A stretch of DNA of 64,000 nt from Akkermansiaceae bacterium (GTDB lineage: Bacteria > Verrucomicrobiota > Verrucomicrobiia > Verrucomicrobiales > DEV007): NCBI GenBank assembly GCA_024233005.1, contig JACKQE010000011.1, positions 1 to 64,000 of the forward strand, read 5' to 3'. Positions 51,499 through 60,798 of the stretch are shown here, one piece after another. The position numbers and the translations under genes are program-made. The notes below the pieces were generated by a model that saw only the letters and a program-made list of their open reading frames with translations, was not told the origin of the DNA and did no database searches. Numbering within the stretch: the first letter of the stretch is position 1; every line of letters starts with the position of its first letter.

Positions 51499-54400
51499 AT
51501 GTTCCGTTTTCCGTTGCTTCTCCTCGCCCTGATCAGTGTCAGCCTTCCGGCCTTCGCCGGGAACCGCATCATCTTCCTCGCCGGGGGACGCAGCCATGGG
51601 CCAGGGGAGCATGAGTTTTATGCCGGATGTCAGTTGCTGGCCCGTGCCTTGAACGAGCAAAGCGGGCTGGATGTCCAGGCCACGGTCATCAAAGGCTGGC
51701 CGGAGGATGACACGGTGCTCGACGGGGCCAAAACCATCGTCATCTACGCCGACGGCACCAGCGTGGTGGGCAAAGGCTGGGACAAGATGGATGCCCTCGC
51801 GAAAAAAGGCACCGGCATCATGTTCATGCATTATGCGGTGCATCCCTCTGCCGAGCAGGGGGAGAAATACTACCGTCCGTGGATCGGAGGGGCTTTCGAA
51901 TCCGGATGGTCGGTGAATCCCCATTGGGTCGCCGATTTGCAGGCCCTGCCGGAGCACCCCGTCTCCCGGGGGGTGGATTCTTTGGTGGAGGCCCTGGATG
52001 AGTTCTACTACAACATGCGGTTCCTCCCCGACCGCAAGCAGGTGCTCGATCTCGTCACCGCCACCCCCACCCGTGAGCGCATGAAGCGCTATATCAACCT
52101 CTGGAATGAGCACGGGGTGGCCGGACTTGGGCAGAAGCAGACCCTGATGTGGGGCGTCGAACGTCCCGATGGAGGTCGTGGCGTCGGTTTCACGGGAGGG
52201 CATTACCACCGCAACTGGTCGATCGACGGTTTCCGCAAGCTCGTCCTCAATGCCATTGTCTGGTCCGCGGGGATGGAGGTCCCCAAGGAGGGAGTGAAAT
52301 CGCTCCCTTTGACCGAGGATGATCTCAATGCCAATCTGGACGACAAAGGGCCGAGCAAGCCCCGCATTACTGTTCCCCAGCCTGGAGAGTTCAAGAAAAT
52401 CCCGGCCGCAGAAATTCAGACCGAGCGAGAGAACGGGTTCGGGAAAGAACCTTCCAAGGTTGACGCCAAGACCCCGAAAAAGGAAGAGCCCGCCAAAGCC
52501 GCCGCCAGCGCTCCGGCGGCGAAACCGGTTTTCGAAACCAAGGTCCTCCACAGCACCAGCAAGCCCCGGCTGGTGCCCATCGATGTTGACCTCAAAGGTG
52601 CCAAGGATTTGTATCTGGTGGTTTCCGATGAAGGCGGGAAAAGCTGTGACTGGGCCGACTGGATCGGGCCCGTCTTGGTGATGGCCGATGGTTCCACCCA
52701 AGATCTCACTTCCCTTTCCTGGAAGGTGGCCACCGCCGGATCTGGAGGGGTCAAGAAAAACCAGTCCAACGTCGGCAAGCCGCTGCTCGTTGATGGCAGG
52801 TCCTATTCCAAGGGGATCGGCACGCACGCCTATTCCATGATTCACTATGCCCTTCCCGCTGGAGTGGCGCGCTTCACCGCCGAGGTTGCGATTGATGATG
52901 GCGGGATGGTTCGCGGGGGCAAACCGAGCGATGCCTCGGTGAAATTCCTTGTTTATACCGCGAAGCCGCCCGGAGCGCCGGAGCCGCCCAAGCCGATCGC
53001 GGACGATGGCAAGACGCTGGTTCCGACCGACATGTTCACCGTTCCGGAAGGTTTGGAAGTCACGGTTTGGGCGACTTCGCCCCAGCTCTACAATCCGACC
53101 AACATTGACTTCGATGCCGCTGGACGTCTCTGGGTGGCGGAAGGCGTCAACTATCGTGGCAAGGGGGGGCGCCGTCCCGAAGGGGACCGCATTGTGGTGC
53201 TCGAGGACACCACCGGTGACGGTAAAGCCGACCAAAGCATGGTCTTCGTGCAGGAACCGGACCTGGCCTCACCACTAGGAGTGGCCGTGTTCGGAGACCG
53301 CATCGTGGTTTCCCAGCCGCCCAACATGTTGGTTTATACTGACAGAAACGGGGACCGGGTCTTCGAATCCGGTGTCGACTCACGGGACGTGCTCCTGACA
53401 GGATTCAATGGCCGCCAGCACGATCACAGCCTGCACAGCGTCACCGCCGGACCGGACGGCCTCTGGTATTGGAACCAGGGGAACACTGGCGCCCAATTCA
53501 CCGACAAATCCGGAAAAACCTTCCGCATGGGGAGTCCCTATCAGTTGCAGGACATCGCCGGTCAGCGGAGTGACGACGGTCATGTCTGGATTGGGGGATT
53601 CTCCGCCCGGATGAATCCTAACGGAAGCCAAGTCGCCATCATCGGCCACAACTATCGCAACAGTTACGAACAGGCGGTCACGTCTCTGGGCGATCTGTTC
53701 CAAAGTGACAATGATGATCCTCCGGCGTGCCGTGTCACCGCCGTGATGGAGGGGGGCAATGCGGGCTTCGCCTCGGCCGACGGGCAACGCTCCTGGGGTG
53801 CGGACAAACGTCCCGGACAGGAGACCCCGGTCGCGGAGTGGCGTCAGGAAGATCCGGGAACGATGCCCGCCGGTGACGTCTATGGTGGAGGCTCTCCCAC
53901 CGGCGTGGCATTTTACGAGAACGGGGCTCTCGGTCCGGAATGGACGGGATTGCTGTTGGCGTGCGAGGCCGGCAAAAACGTGGTTTTTGGCTACCTTCCG
54001 AAACTTGATGGAGCCGGCTGGAAACTGGAACGTTTTGATTTTCTCACGTCGAACAAGGAGAAAGAGTTCGCAGGCTCCGACTTCCTGGGAGGAAAGCCCA
54101 CCGGAGAACTGAAAACCCGCTTCCGCCCCAGTGATGTGACCGTCGGACCCGATGGGGCGATTTATGTGGCCGACTGGTTTGACGCCCGGGTCGGTGGTCA
54201 CGGGACCTTGGACGATCGGACTTCCGGCACCATTTACCGGATCGCCCCCAAGGGATTCAAATCCCAGGTGCCCCGGTTGGACCTTTCCACGGTGGAAGGG
54301 GAGATCGCCGCGCTGAAAAGTCCCGCGGTGAACGTACGGCACAGTGGGTTCATCCGGCTCAAGGCCCGGGGGGATGAGGCCATTCCCGCGCTCCTGAAGC

Positions 54401-55578
54401 TTCTCAAGGATCCGAATCCCTATCTTGCCGCCCGTGGGGCGTGGTTGCTCGCCCAGATGGGGGAAGCCGGAGCCTCCAAGGTGAAGCCATGGTTGGTGTC
54501 ACAGGATGCCGGGCAGCGCCTTGTGGCCTTCCGGGCCCTGCGGCGTGCCGGGGCTGATGTCAACCCGATGCAGGAAACCCTGGCGGGCGATCCCTCCGCT
54601 GCGGTGCGCCGTGAGGTGGCGCTTTCGCTGCGCGGATCGAAGTCGGAGGACAGCGTGGCCTTGCTGGTGAAGATCGCGGAGCAGTTCGACGGTCAGGACC
54701 GTGCCTATCTGGAAGCATTCGGTCTCGGGTGTGAAGGCAAAGAGCGCGAAGTCTATGCGGCGGTGGCGAAGAAACTTGGCGGGACGGCCGACACGTGGAG
54801 CGATGCCTTTGCCTGGATCGCCTGGCGCCTTCATCCGCCGGAAGCCGTCAACGACTTCAAAACCCGTGCTCTGTCCGACAAACTCTCCCCGGAGCAGCGC
54901 AAACTCATGCTCACCGCTCTGGCCTTCGTCACCAGTCGCGAAGCTGCCGGGGCCATGATTGAGCTGGCCAACACCCAGGATTTCCCCCTGAAAGACCTCG
55001 CCAACTGGTGGCTTTTCAACCGCATGGGCAACGACTGGAAGGCCTACGATGTGCAGGGAGGCATGAAGGCTCTCGGTCTCTACGATCCTGAGAATGTCAA
55101 GCTCACGGCCGTGGAAATGCCGGCCCCCACCAACCCTGCCTCTCCTCTGCCGCCGGCGGAGGAAATCCTGGCGTTGCCCGGTGATGCGAAGCATGGTGGG
55201 GAAGCCATTGCGGTCTGCTTCACCTGCCACAAAGTGGGTAAGAACGGCGTTGATTTCGGTCCTGAACTAACCACCTTTGGTCGACAGCAACCACTCGAGG
55301 TCATCGTCAACGCGATCAGCAATCCGTCGGCAGACATTTCACACGGATTCGAAGGCAGTGAAGTCCGCACGACCGACGGACTCACCATCACCGGAATGGT
55401 GTTGTCGAGTGGTGATCCTTTAATCATCAAATGCATGGGAGGACTCGTGCAGACCGTGCCCCGGAAGCGGGTGGCCACGGTGAAGCCGTTGGGCCGTTCT
55501 TTGATGTATGATCCCCAGACGCTGGGACTCACTCCGCAAGTGATCCGCGATATCGCGGAGTATTTGAAAAGCCTCTGA
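51499..55578 (+). CDS. ThuA / NPCBM / dehydrogenase-like propeller / HEAT / cytochrome-like protein
   Basis: The 1359-residue secreted protein (signal FRFPLLLLALISVSLPAFA) is modular. Residues 20-260 are ThuA-like (IIFLAGGRSHGPGEHEFYAG). About 395-540 is an NPCBM-like carbohydrate-binding domain (YSKGIGTHAYSMIHYALP). About 550-920 is a sugar-dehydrogenase-like propeller (DIDFDAAGRLW-type turns, read as NIDFDAAGRLWVAEG, and GPDGAIYVADWFDARVGG). About 920-1200 has HEAT-type helices. The C terminus holds a haem c motif in AVCFTCHKVGKNGVDFGPEL. This is a PVC-specific architecture for putative periplasmic sugar oxidation with an attached electron carrier. A linker rich in Lys/Ala/Glu (KTPKKEEPAKAAAS) separates the first two modules. 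An extension to 51349 overlaps the phosphoesterase and is rejected. Confidence 0.85.
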   Translation: MFRFPLLLLALISVSLPAFAGNRIIFLAGGRSHGPGEHEFYAGCQLLARALNEQSGLDVQATVIKGWPEDDTVLDGAKTIVIYADGTSVVGKGWDKMDALAKKGTGIMFMHYAVHPSAEQGEKYYRPWIGGAFESGWSVNPHWVADLQALPEHPVSRGVDSLVEALDEFYYNMRFLPDRKQVLDLVTATPTRERMKRYINLWNEHGVAGLGQKQTLMWGVERPDGGRGVGFTGGHYHRNWSIDGFRKLVLNAIVWSAGMEVPKEGVKSLPLTEDDLNANLDDKGPSKPRITVPQPGEFKKIPAAEIQTERENGFGKEPSKVDAKTPKKEEPAKAAASAPAAKPVFETKVLHSTSKPRLVPIDVDLKGAKDLYLVVSDEGGKSCDWADWIGPVLVMADGSTQDLTSLSWKVATAGSGGVKKNQSNVGKPLLVDGRSYSKGIGTHAYSMIHYALPAGVARFTAEVAIDDGGMVRGGKPSDASVKFLVYTAKPPGAPEPPKPIADDGKTLVPTDMFTVPEGLEVTVWATSPQLYNPTNIDFDAAGRLWVAEGVNYRGKGGRRPEGDRIVVLEDTTGDGKADQSMVFVQEPDLASPLGVAVFGDRIVVSQPPNMLVYTDRNGDRVFESGVDSRDVLLTGFNGRQHDHSLHSVTAGPDGLWYWNQGNTGAQFTDKSGKTFRMGSPYQLQDIAGQRSDDGHVWIGGFSARMNPNGSQVAIIGHNYRNSYEQAVTSLGDLFQSDNDDPPACRVTAVMEGGNAGFASADGQRSWGADKRPGQETPVAEWRQEDPGTMPAGDVYGGGSPTGVAFYENGALGPEWTGLLLACEAGKNVVFGYLPKLDGAGWKLERFDFLTSNKEKEFAGSDFLGGKPTGELKTRFRPSDVTVGPDGAIYVADWFDARVGGHGTLDDRTSGTIYRIAPKGFKSQVPRLDLSTVEGEIAALKSPAVNVRHSGFIRLKARGDEAIPALLKLLKDPNPYLAARGAWLLAQMGEAGASKVKPWLVSQDAGQRLVAFRALRRAGADVNPMQETLAGDPSAAVRREVALSLRGSKSEDSVALLVKIAEQFDGQDRAYLEAFGLGCEGKEREVYAAVAKKLGGTADTWSDAFAWIAWRLHPPEAVNDFKTRALSDKLSPEQRKLMLTALAFVTSREAAGAMIELANTQDFPLKDLANWWLFNRMGNDWKAYDVQGGMKALGLYDPENVKLTAVEMPAPTNPASPLPPAEEILALPGDAKHGGEAIAVCFTCHKVGKNGVDFGPELTTFGRQQPLEVIVNAISNPSADISHGFEGSEVRTTDGLTITGMVLSSGDPLIIKCMGGLVQTVPRKRVATVKPLGRSLMYDPQTLGLTPQVIRDIAEYLKSL

Positions 55579-55652
55579 GGGCAACCAGTGGAGGTCGCTC
55601 CGAACCGGTCTGCTGTGGGGGACGATGCACGGTCTGCCGGGGGGGGAGTCGT

Positions 55653-55688
55653 ACGGTCGAAAAACCTCTTTTCTACGGACCGTTTTTT
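55653..55688 (+). terminator. Rho-independent terminator-like hairpin after ThuA-propeller gene
   Basis: ACGGTC (55653-55658) pairs with GACCGT (55678-55683); inside it GAAAA (55659-55663) pairs with TTTTC (55669-55673), leaving a small bulge, and the stem is followed by a run of T (55683-55688). It lies 75 bp after the stop of the 51499 gene. This is the best intrinsic terminator in the window. Confidence 0.6.
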
Positions 55689-55778
55689 GGCATCTTCAAT
55701 GAATACGATCCTCCCGGCCGTCGTCTCAAAAAAAAAAACCGAGGAACAGGTTCCCTTCGGGCTCTCCGCACCCTAGCC

Positions 55779-57509
55779 ATGAAATCCCACGTTTTCTTCA
55801 CTGCCTGCCGCAGCCTCCTGATGGTTGCATTTTCGGCCCTCCCCGGATGGGCTGCCCTGCACGCCCAGGATCGGGTCGCCTTGGTCATCGGAAACAATGA
55901 CTACGATGAAGGAGGAAATTTTCCCGACCTTGACAATTGCGTTCACGACGCGGCGCTGATTAAGGACACCCTCGAAGCGGTTCACTTTAAGGTGTTCTTT
56001 CTTGAAAACGCGACCCGCTCCCAAATGGATGAAACCTTGGAGTCGTTCGAATCCTCAATCACCAAAGGGAGCACCGCGGTATTTTATTTTGCCGGGCACG
56101 GGATTGAGTTTAACGGCAAGAATTACCTGATGGGTACCAATGCGAAGCTGCAGGCCCGCAGCCGGCTGGGGGAGGAGGCCATGGATGCCGAGACCTTTGC
56201 CGGCGCGATGATGCTCGCCGGAGCCAAAAGCAGTTTTCTTTTTCTCGACTGCTGCCGGGAGGTGCCGAACGATGCGGGCTGGCTGACCCGGGGAATCAAA
56301 AAGCGCGGCTTGGCGGAACTGCATGTCGACGGCGACATCATCATTGCCTATGCCGCCAAGCCAGGGCAGTCCGCCCTGGACGGCCAGGATGGCAACAGCC
56401 CTTACGCCAAGGCGCTCGCGAAATGGCTCCCAAGCGGTCTGAAACATGGCGACATGTTTGAGAAAGTGCGGCTGGAAGTTCACGAGGCAACAGGAGGCGC
56501 CCAGAGAACCTGGGAGACGGGCAGTTTTCTGACCCCGTTTTTCTTCTCCGATTCCCCCGGGAAAGCCATCGCTTCCGGGTCCGGGACCGTGCCGCCAGTC
56601 ACGGTGGCTCCGGTGATGACGGATCCTAAGACCGTGGGCAACGGCAGGGATGAGGGAGCCCTCAAGACGTTTCAATCCCGGATGCGCAAGGTGTTGTTGG
56701 ATCATCCCAACACGGCCAACGATCTTGACTCCTACCGCAAGCGCACCGTCGCCGTGGTCCGCGCCATGGAGGAAATTCCTCTGGATGCCCTCCCCAAAGA
56801 TCTGCAGGAAGCCTTCTCCGATTTCCTCGTTCCGATGCAGACGGAGGCGGGGATTCTGGCCGAGATCCCTGCGGATTTCCCCTATGGCAAGCCGGACGAG
56901 ATCACCGTCTGGAGCCAGAGGGTGGGACGCACCAACCCCGATCTCGTTGCCCGGGTGTCCTCGATCCCCACCTTGGAGCAACACATCCAGACGGCCGGTC
57001 TGAAAGTGGATGGCATCATGGCAAAATACGGGATCTTCATTCCTGACACCAATACGACTGCCAACCCCGCACAGTCAGCCGGGCGTTCCCCGATGACCCG
57101 TCAGGAGGCGCTGCTAGCATTCAAAAACCAGATCACGGACATGGTTCAGAACAATCCCGCACCCAATCCTAACGCGGGCAATGCCGCGCAGATGCGGTAT
57201 CTGAAATCGCTGGCCAACCGCGCCGCAAAGGTCAACACCGAGGGATTGCCCGAAGATCTCAAGCAAGCCTATGAAGAGTTTGCCAATCCGCTCATCCAGA
57301 TCCGGGACGTGCTGGATGAATTGCCCGACAATCTCCCCTGGGATGATGACAAGGCCATGTATGCCTTTGGTGAGCGGCTCGCGAAGAGCGATCCGGCCCT
57401 TGGCCAGCGTCTCATTGCGGTCGGGTCACTGGCCAATGATTTCGAAGCGGCCGGGACCAAAGTGGACCAAGTGATGGCCAAATACGGGATTTTGGTTCCC
57501 TCGCCGTGA
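55779..57509 (+). CDS. Secreted caspase-like (peptidase C14) protein with duplicated C-terminal domain
   Basis: A signal peptide (FFTACRSLLMVAFSALPGWAALHAQ) precedes a caspase fold at residues 30-265: VALVIGNNDYDEGG, catalytic His107 in FYFAGHGIEFNGKNY, and the cysteine in LFLDCCREVP (C159 by alignment, adjacent to C158). The C terminus has two copies of a helical domain, residues about 291-425 and 440-576, each ending KVDGIMAKYGIFIP or KVDQVMAKYGILVP and carrying LPKDLQEAFSDF or LPEDLKQAYEEF. No known domain name could be attached to this repeat. The protein is exported, so it would act outside the cytoplasm, unlike cytosolic metacaspases. Nothing nearby suggests a substrate. Confidence 0.82.
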   Translation: MKSHVFFTACRSLLMVAFSALPGWAALHAQDRVALVIGNNDYDEGGNFPDLDNCVHDAALIKDTLEAVHFKVFFLENATRSQMDETLESFESSITKGSTAVFYFAGHGIEFNGKNYLMGTNAKLQARSRLGEEAMDAETFAGAMMLAGAKSSFLFLDCCREVPNDAGWLTRGIKKRGLAELHVDGDIIIAYAAKPGQSALDGQDGNSPYAKALAKWLPSGLKHGDMFEKVRLEVHEATGGAQRTWETGSFLTPFFFSDSPGKAIASGSGTVPPVTVAPVMTDPKTVGNGRDEGALKTFQSRMRKVLLDHPNTANDLDSYRKRTVAVVRAMEEIPLDALPKDLQEAFSDFLVPMQTEAGILAEIPADFPYGKPDEITVWSQRVGRTNPDLVARVSSIPTLEQHIQTAGLKVDGIMAKYGIFIPDTNTTANPAQSAGRSPMTRQEALLAFKNQITDMVQNNPAPNPNAGNAAQMRYLKSLANRAAKVNTEGLPEDLKQAYEEFANPLIQIRDVLDELPDNLPWDDDKAMYAFGERLAKSDPALGQRLIAVGSLANDFEAAGTKVDQVMAKYGILVPSP

Positions 57510-57611
57510 GTCGGGGTACCCCCCTGTTTTCCAGATTGACCTTGGCGTCATCCGTAGTTGAGTAGGGCGCTCCTCCCGATCTGGTTGGAGTTGGCCCTTT
57601 TTTTGCTTTTC

Positions 57612-58385
57612 ATGTCCACCGAGATCCATCCCACCGCCATCATCGACTGCAGCGCGACGATCGGGGATGGCGTGCGGATCGGCCCCTACTGCATCATTGG
57701 AAAACATGTGGAAATTGGGGATGGTTGCTGGCTCCAGCACCATGTCACAGTGGAGGGGCCTACTCAAATCGGCCCTGAGAACCGCTTCTTTGCCTACGGC
57801 TCGATCGGTCAGCAGACTCAGGATTTGAAATACCAAGGGGAGCCGACGTATCTCAAGATTGGCAAGGGCAACACCTTCCGGGAATTCGTTACCGTGAATC
57901 GCGCCACCGCGCCGGGCAGTGCCACCACCATCGGTGACCATGGAAATTTTCTCGCCTACACCCACATCGCCCACGATTGCGAAGTGGGGAATTACGTCAT
58001 TTTTTCCAACAACGCTACCCTCGGCGGGCACGTCAAAGTCGGCGACCATGCCATCATTGGCGGACTCACGGCTGTGCACCAATTCTGCCGTATCGGCGAG
58101 CATGCCATGACCGGAGGGTGCTGCAAGATTGTGCAGGACATCCCGCCCTTCTTTCTGGCGGATGGCAATCCGGCCCGGGTCCGGGCAATCAACCAAGTCG
58201 GTCTGCAGCGTCGGGGATTTCCCGAGGAAACGGTGAGAGCCCTAAAGATGGCTTTCCGCAAACTCTACCGGGAAAACCTGAACGTTTCCGTCGCCCTTGC
58301 CGCTTTGGAAGACATTGACGATCCCAAGGGCGCGGTCCGCATTCTGGCAGAATTTGTCGCCACCACGGATCGGGGAATTCACTGA
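57612..58385 (+). CDS. lpxA: UDP-N-acetylglucosamine O-acyltransferase
   Basis: This 257-residue cytoplasmic enzyme catalyses the first step of lipid A synthesis, acylating UDP-GlcNAc at position 3. It is a left-handed beta-helix built on hexapeptide repeats (ATIGDGVRIGPYCIIG). Catalytic His121 lies in THIAHDCEVGN, followed by NNATLGGHVKVGDHAIIGG, AVHQFCRIGEHAMTGG, and the C-terminal VGLQRRGFPEETVRALKMAF. Length equals that of the family (about 262 in E. coli). ATG 57612 begins STEIHPTAII, the normal LpxA N terminus; an open extension to 57558 is rejected. It is isolated from other lpx genes here. Confidence 0.96.
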   Translation: MSTEIHPTAIIDCSATIGDGVRIGPYCIIGKHVEIGDGCWLQHHVTVEGPTQIGPENRFFAYGSIGQQTQDLKYQGEPTYLKIGKGNTFREFVTVNRATAPGSATTIGDHGNFLAYTHIAHDCEVGNYVIFSNNATLGGHVKVGDHAIIGGLTAVHQFCRIGEHAMTGGCCKIVQDIPPFFLADGNPARVRAINQVGLQRRGFPEETVRALKMAFRKLYRENLNVSVALAALEDIDDPKGAVRILAEFVATTDRGIH

Positions 58386-58405
58386 AGCGGGGCGGTTTCG
58401 CCCTG

Positions 58406-58876
58406 TCACATCGGGAGCTCGAACGGCTCCTTGCCGCCCTTTTCCCGCATCCAATTCAAGGCCCGCAGGACGGGAGGACGTTTCACGAGCCAGAGTTCCA
58501 GGCGGCGTTTTCCCGGCACATCTGAGAGCATCAGTCCCATCAGGATGGTCAGAATGCCCTGACCCGGGAGCACCAGCATGGCGATCCCGACCACGAGGAG
58601 CAGGGCCCCGAGCGTGTTTTTCAGGACCAGGCCGAGCGCCCGGAGGGCGGGATGGCGGTAGCGGAAGCTCATGGCAAGGTCTTTGTCCGGCATGAAATAG
58701 TCCGGGCGCATTTTGACCACAATAAAAGGCAAGGCGATCGCCGAGGCGACCAGCAAGAGCGCCGAAAGACTGGCCACAAGGACGACCTCGTGGTGGTATT
58801 CATGCGCCAAGGCCCTCAGAGCCTGCCACCAGGTTGCTGGGGAAAGGGGAAGGACTTCAGCGGGACTCTCGGGCAT
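58406..58876 (-). CDS. PGPGW-family small membrane protein
   Basis: The 156-residue protein has two hydrophobic regions: VVLVASLSALLLVASAIALPFIV is read as one span, and LGLVLKNTLGALLLVVGIAML followed by LVLPGQGILTILMGLML is a two-helix block carrying the PGQG motif that names the family. It ends with a basic amphipathic stretch. Family members have no known function. The gene starts at 58876 or 58915; both overlap the next gene's stop on the same strand by 20 or 59 bp, so it is cotranscribed with the DUF6807 gene. It converges on lpxA. Confidence 0.78.
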   Translation of the reverse strand: MPESPAEVLPLSPATWWQALRALAHEYHHEVVLVASLSALLLVASAIALPFIVVKMRPDYFMPDKDLAMSFRYRHPALRALGLVLKNTLGALLLVVGIAMLVLPGQGILTILMGLMLSDVPGKRRLELWLVKRPPVLRALNWMREKGGKEPFELPM

Positions 58877-59903
58877 AGTTTCCGTATTCTTCTTCCACCC
58901 GGGCGGATTTTTCATCGCCGGAGTGAAAGTAAAGACGATAGCGGAGAGTCATGCTTTCACCACGAGGAATGGTTTGGTTGCCCAAGTTCACGTCCGGTTT
59001 GCCCTCGAAGCTGTGTTGTCCCCAACTGTTGGCGGCACAAAGCCCATAGGTCCGGGCATGCCACCAGGTGGGATGGCGGGGATTCCCCGGATGATCGAAC
59101 ATCGCAACCCCGACCGGTTTGCCATCGACCGGTCCCTGAATGTCCACCCAGCGGGCGCGTTTCCCCCACGTGTCACCGTCCCGTTGTCCCTCACTGTTGA
59201 CGAGATGTCCCGCGGCGGGGATGGAAGGCGCTTTTTTGTCTTTCGTTTGTCGAGTGTTTTGCATCGTCACCGCGACCCGGATGGCCATGCCTCCGTCTTT
59301 TTGGTCGCCGAAAACCACCTCTCCCTCGCTGGCATGGATGGTCACCTCATAGTCCATCTGCCGGGAATCGTCCTGGGCATTGGGCGCATAAAAACGGTAG
59401 GTGCGCTCGTCCGTGCAGATCACTTTGTCGGTGTTGGGATCGACATAGCGGTTTTTGCAGCGAAGCAGCCCCATCGTGGGACCGCTCTCCATCGCGAGGA
59501 ATCCATCGTGGCGGGTTTCCCCCGGTTTCTTGTCCTTGATGGGATTCACGGCCCAGAAATTCACTTCATTGATTCGGCTATGGGTGAACCACAGGGAGCG
59601 GTGGTGCGGATGGTCGTGGTCCTCCTCGGGCAGTTCTTTGAACGGGTAGTTCCTTGTCATGGGAGCCCCTCCGGGACCGATCACGGGGAAAAAGACGGGG
59701 AAGGAAAACTCTTTGTAGTGGTATTCCGTGAACAATTGGCCATTCATTTCAATTCGGACCGTGGTGCCGTTGTCGGTCAAAGTGACCCCTTTTCCAGTAA
59801 CGGCGGGGGCGTTTTGAGCGGATCCAGGCTGCGTCACCAGTGTTGGCAATACGGCCAGAAATGCCATCAAACGAAAGGGGACGGGGCGGAAAGGAGGATG
59901 CAT
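58857..59903 (-). CDS. DUF6807 (PmoA-like) secreted protein
   Basis: The 348-residue product has a signal peptide (FRLMAFLAVLPTLVTQPGSAQ). The DUF6807 domain (formerly annotated as methane oxygenase PmoA, a misnomer) shows GPGGAPMTRNYPF, EEDHDHPHHRSLWF, EVNFWAVNP, GHLVNSEGQRDGDTWGKRA, AMFDHPGNPRHPTWWHART and GESMTLRYRLYFHSGD. The DHDHPHHRSLWF segment is the family hallmark. These proteins are common in PVC sugar-degradation loci and their biochemistry is unproven. It is divergent from the lpxA region and overlaps the downstream PGPGW gene. Confidence 0.85.
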   Translation of the reverse strand: MHPPFRPVPFRLMAFLAVLPTLVTQPGSAQNAPAVTGKGVTLTDNGTTVRIEMNGQLFTEYHYKEFSFPVFFPVIGPGGAPMTRNYPFKELPEEDHDHPHHRSLWFTHSRINEVNFWAVNPIKDKKPGETRHDGFLAMESGPTMGLLRCKNRYVDPNTDKVICTDERTYRFYAPNAQDDSRQMDYEVTIHASEGEVVFGDQKDGGMAIRVAVTMQNTRQTKDKKAPSIPAAGHLVNSEGQRDGDTWGKRARWVDIQGPVDGKPVGVAMFDHPGNPRHPTWWHARTYGLCAANSWGQHSFEGKPDVNLGNQTIPRGESMTLRYRLYFHSGDEKSARVEEEYGNYARESR

Positions 59904-60009
59904 GAACCCATCCTAGGAAATGCCGCTCCAATTAGGGAGGAAAAAAGCAGGATCCGCCCAGCGCAATGACGCCAGACGGGTTTGGGGGGGCGCTGGGGAG
60001 AGCGAGAGA

Positions 60010-60753
60010 TTAGGGAGGAAATCCGAAACTCAATTTTACGGCGGCGTATTCAGGATGCACGCCGCCGTCTTTCAGGCGAATGATGAGCGGCGGCTCCCTC
60101 CAGGTCTGGTGATGCAGGCTGGGGGGCAGATCGTGGAGCCGCATCATGACAAAGAGCCCGAGGAGGGGAGGCTCTCCTTCCCGGAGAACAATGTCGCGTT
60201 GTCTGACGACCGTGAGCCCGGCCTTCCGGGCGCCATCGTGGATGCGTTCCAGCTGGTCGGGAGGATTCACCGGGAAGACGCAGGCAAAGATTCCCCCGTT
60301 TTCCAGATGGGAAGCCGCAGTGCGGCAATAGTCGGCGATGGTGCCCCGGACCTCGAAGCGGCAGGCGATTTTTTGGGGATGATCCCCGACGACCCCGGAC
60401 CCGAGGGGAAAATAAGGCGGACTGCCGAGCACCAGATCAAACCGATCTTCCGGCAAAAGGACGGATGGGTCCCGGAGATCACCTTCCCGCAGATCAAACC
60501 GTTCCTCCAGACCGTTCCATCGGACCGACTTGCGCGCGAGACGGATGCTTTCCGACTGTGCCTCAATGGTCACCACCTTCACTGCGGGAAGCCTCCAGGC
60601 CGCCACCATCGCCACAGTCCCAATGCCACTGCCGAGGTCCAGCACGAGTCTGGGCCTGGGGACACCAAGAGGTGCCGCCCAGGCCGTGAGAAAGGTCATC
60701 CGTGGAAAAGCGGTGGCCTTTTGCGGAGCTGGAAAATGCGGAAATGACCGCAC
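60010..60753 (-). CDS. tRNA1(Val) adenine-N6 methyltransferase-like (TrmN6 family) protein
   Basis: The protein contains SFPHFPAPQ, the end of the family's N-terminal motif, LVLDLGSGIGTVAMVAA (SAM-binding motif I), KVVTIEAQSESIRLARKSV, and LVLGSPPYFPLGSG, the catalytic (N/D/S)PPY motif, followed by HLENGGIFACVFPVN. This matches TrmN6/YfiC, which methylates A37 of tRNA-Val. No ATG occurs in frame upstream of residue M at 60699; the start was placed at GTG 60753 because VRSFPHF aligns to the family N terminus. A hairpin covering a purine-rich ribosome-binding-like stretch lies just upstream. Family member is fairly sure, start is not. Confidence 0.68.
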   Translation of the reverse strand: MRSFPHFPAPQKATAFPRMTFLTAWAAPLGVPRPRLVLDLGSGIGTVAMVAAWRLPAVKVVTIEAQSESIRLARKSVRWNGLEERFDLREGDLRDPSVLLPEDRFDLVLGSPPYFPLGSGVVGDHPQKIACRFEVRGTIADYCRTAASHLENGGIFACVFPVNPPDQLERIHDGARKAGLTVVRQRDIVLREGEPPLLGLFVMMRLHDLPPSLHHQTWREPPLIIRLKDGGVHPEYAAVKLSFGFPP

Positions 60754-60772
60754 AACACATCGAGCGGGTTTC

Positions 60773-60798
60773 CCCTCCCTCCTGAGGCCCAGGGAGGG
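60773..60798 (-). promoter_or_regulatory. Strong leader hairpin before the TrmN6-like gene
   Basis: CCCTCCCT (60773-60780) and AGGGAGGG (60791-60798) form a perfect 8-bp inverted repeat with a 10-base loop. On the minus strand the AGGGAGGG arm is the purine-rich stretch nearest the presumed GTG start, so pairing would hide it from ribosomes. Translational control is inference from position only. Confidence 0.4.

Noticed and set aside
55728..55738. Run of 11 A residues before the caspase-like gene
   Set aside because: Noted as a homopolymer only; it is not preceded by a stem and no termination or promoter role could be supported.
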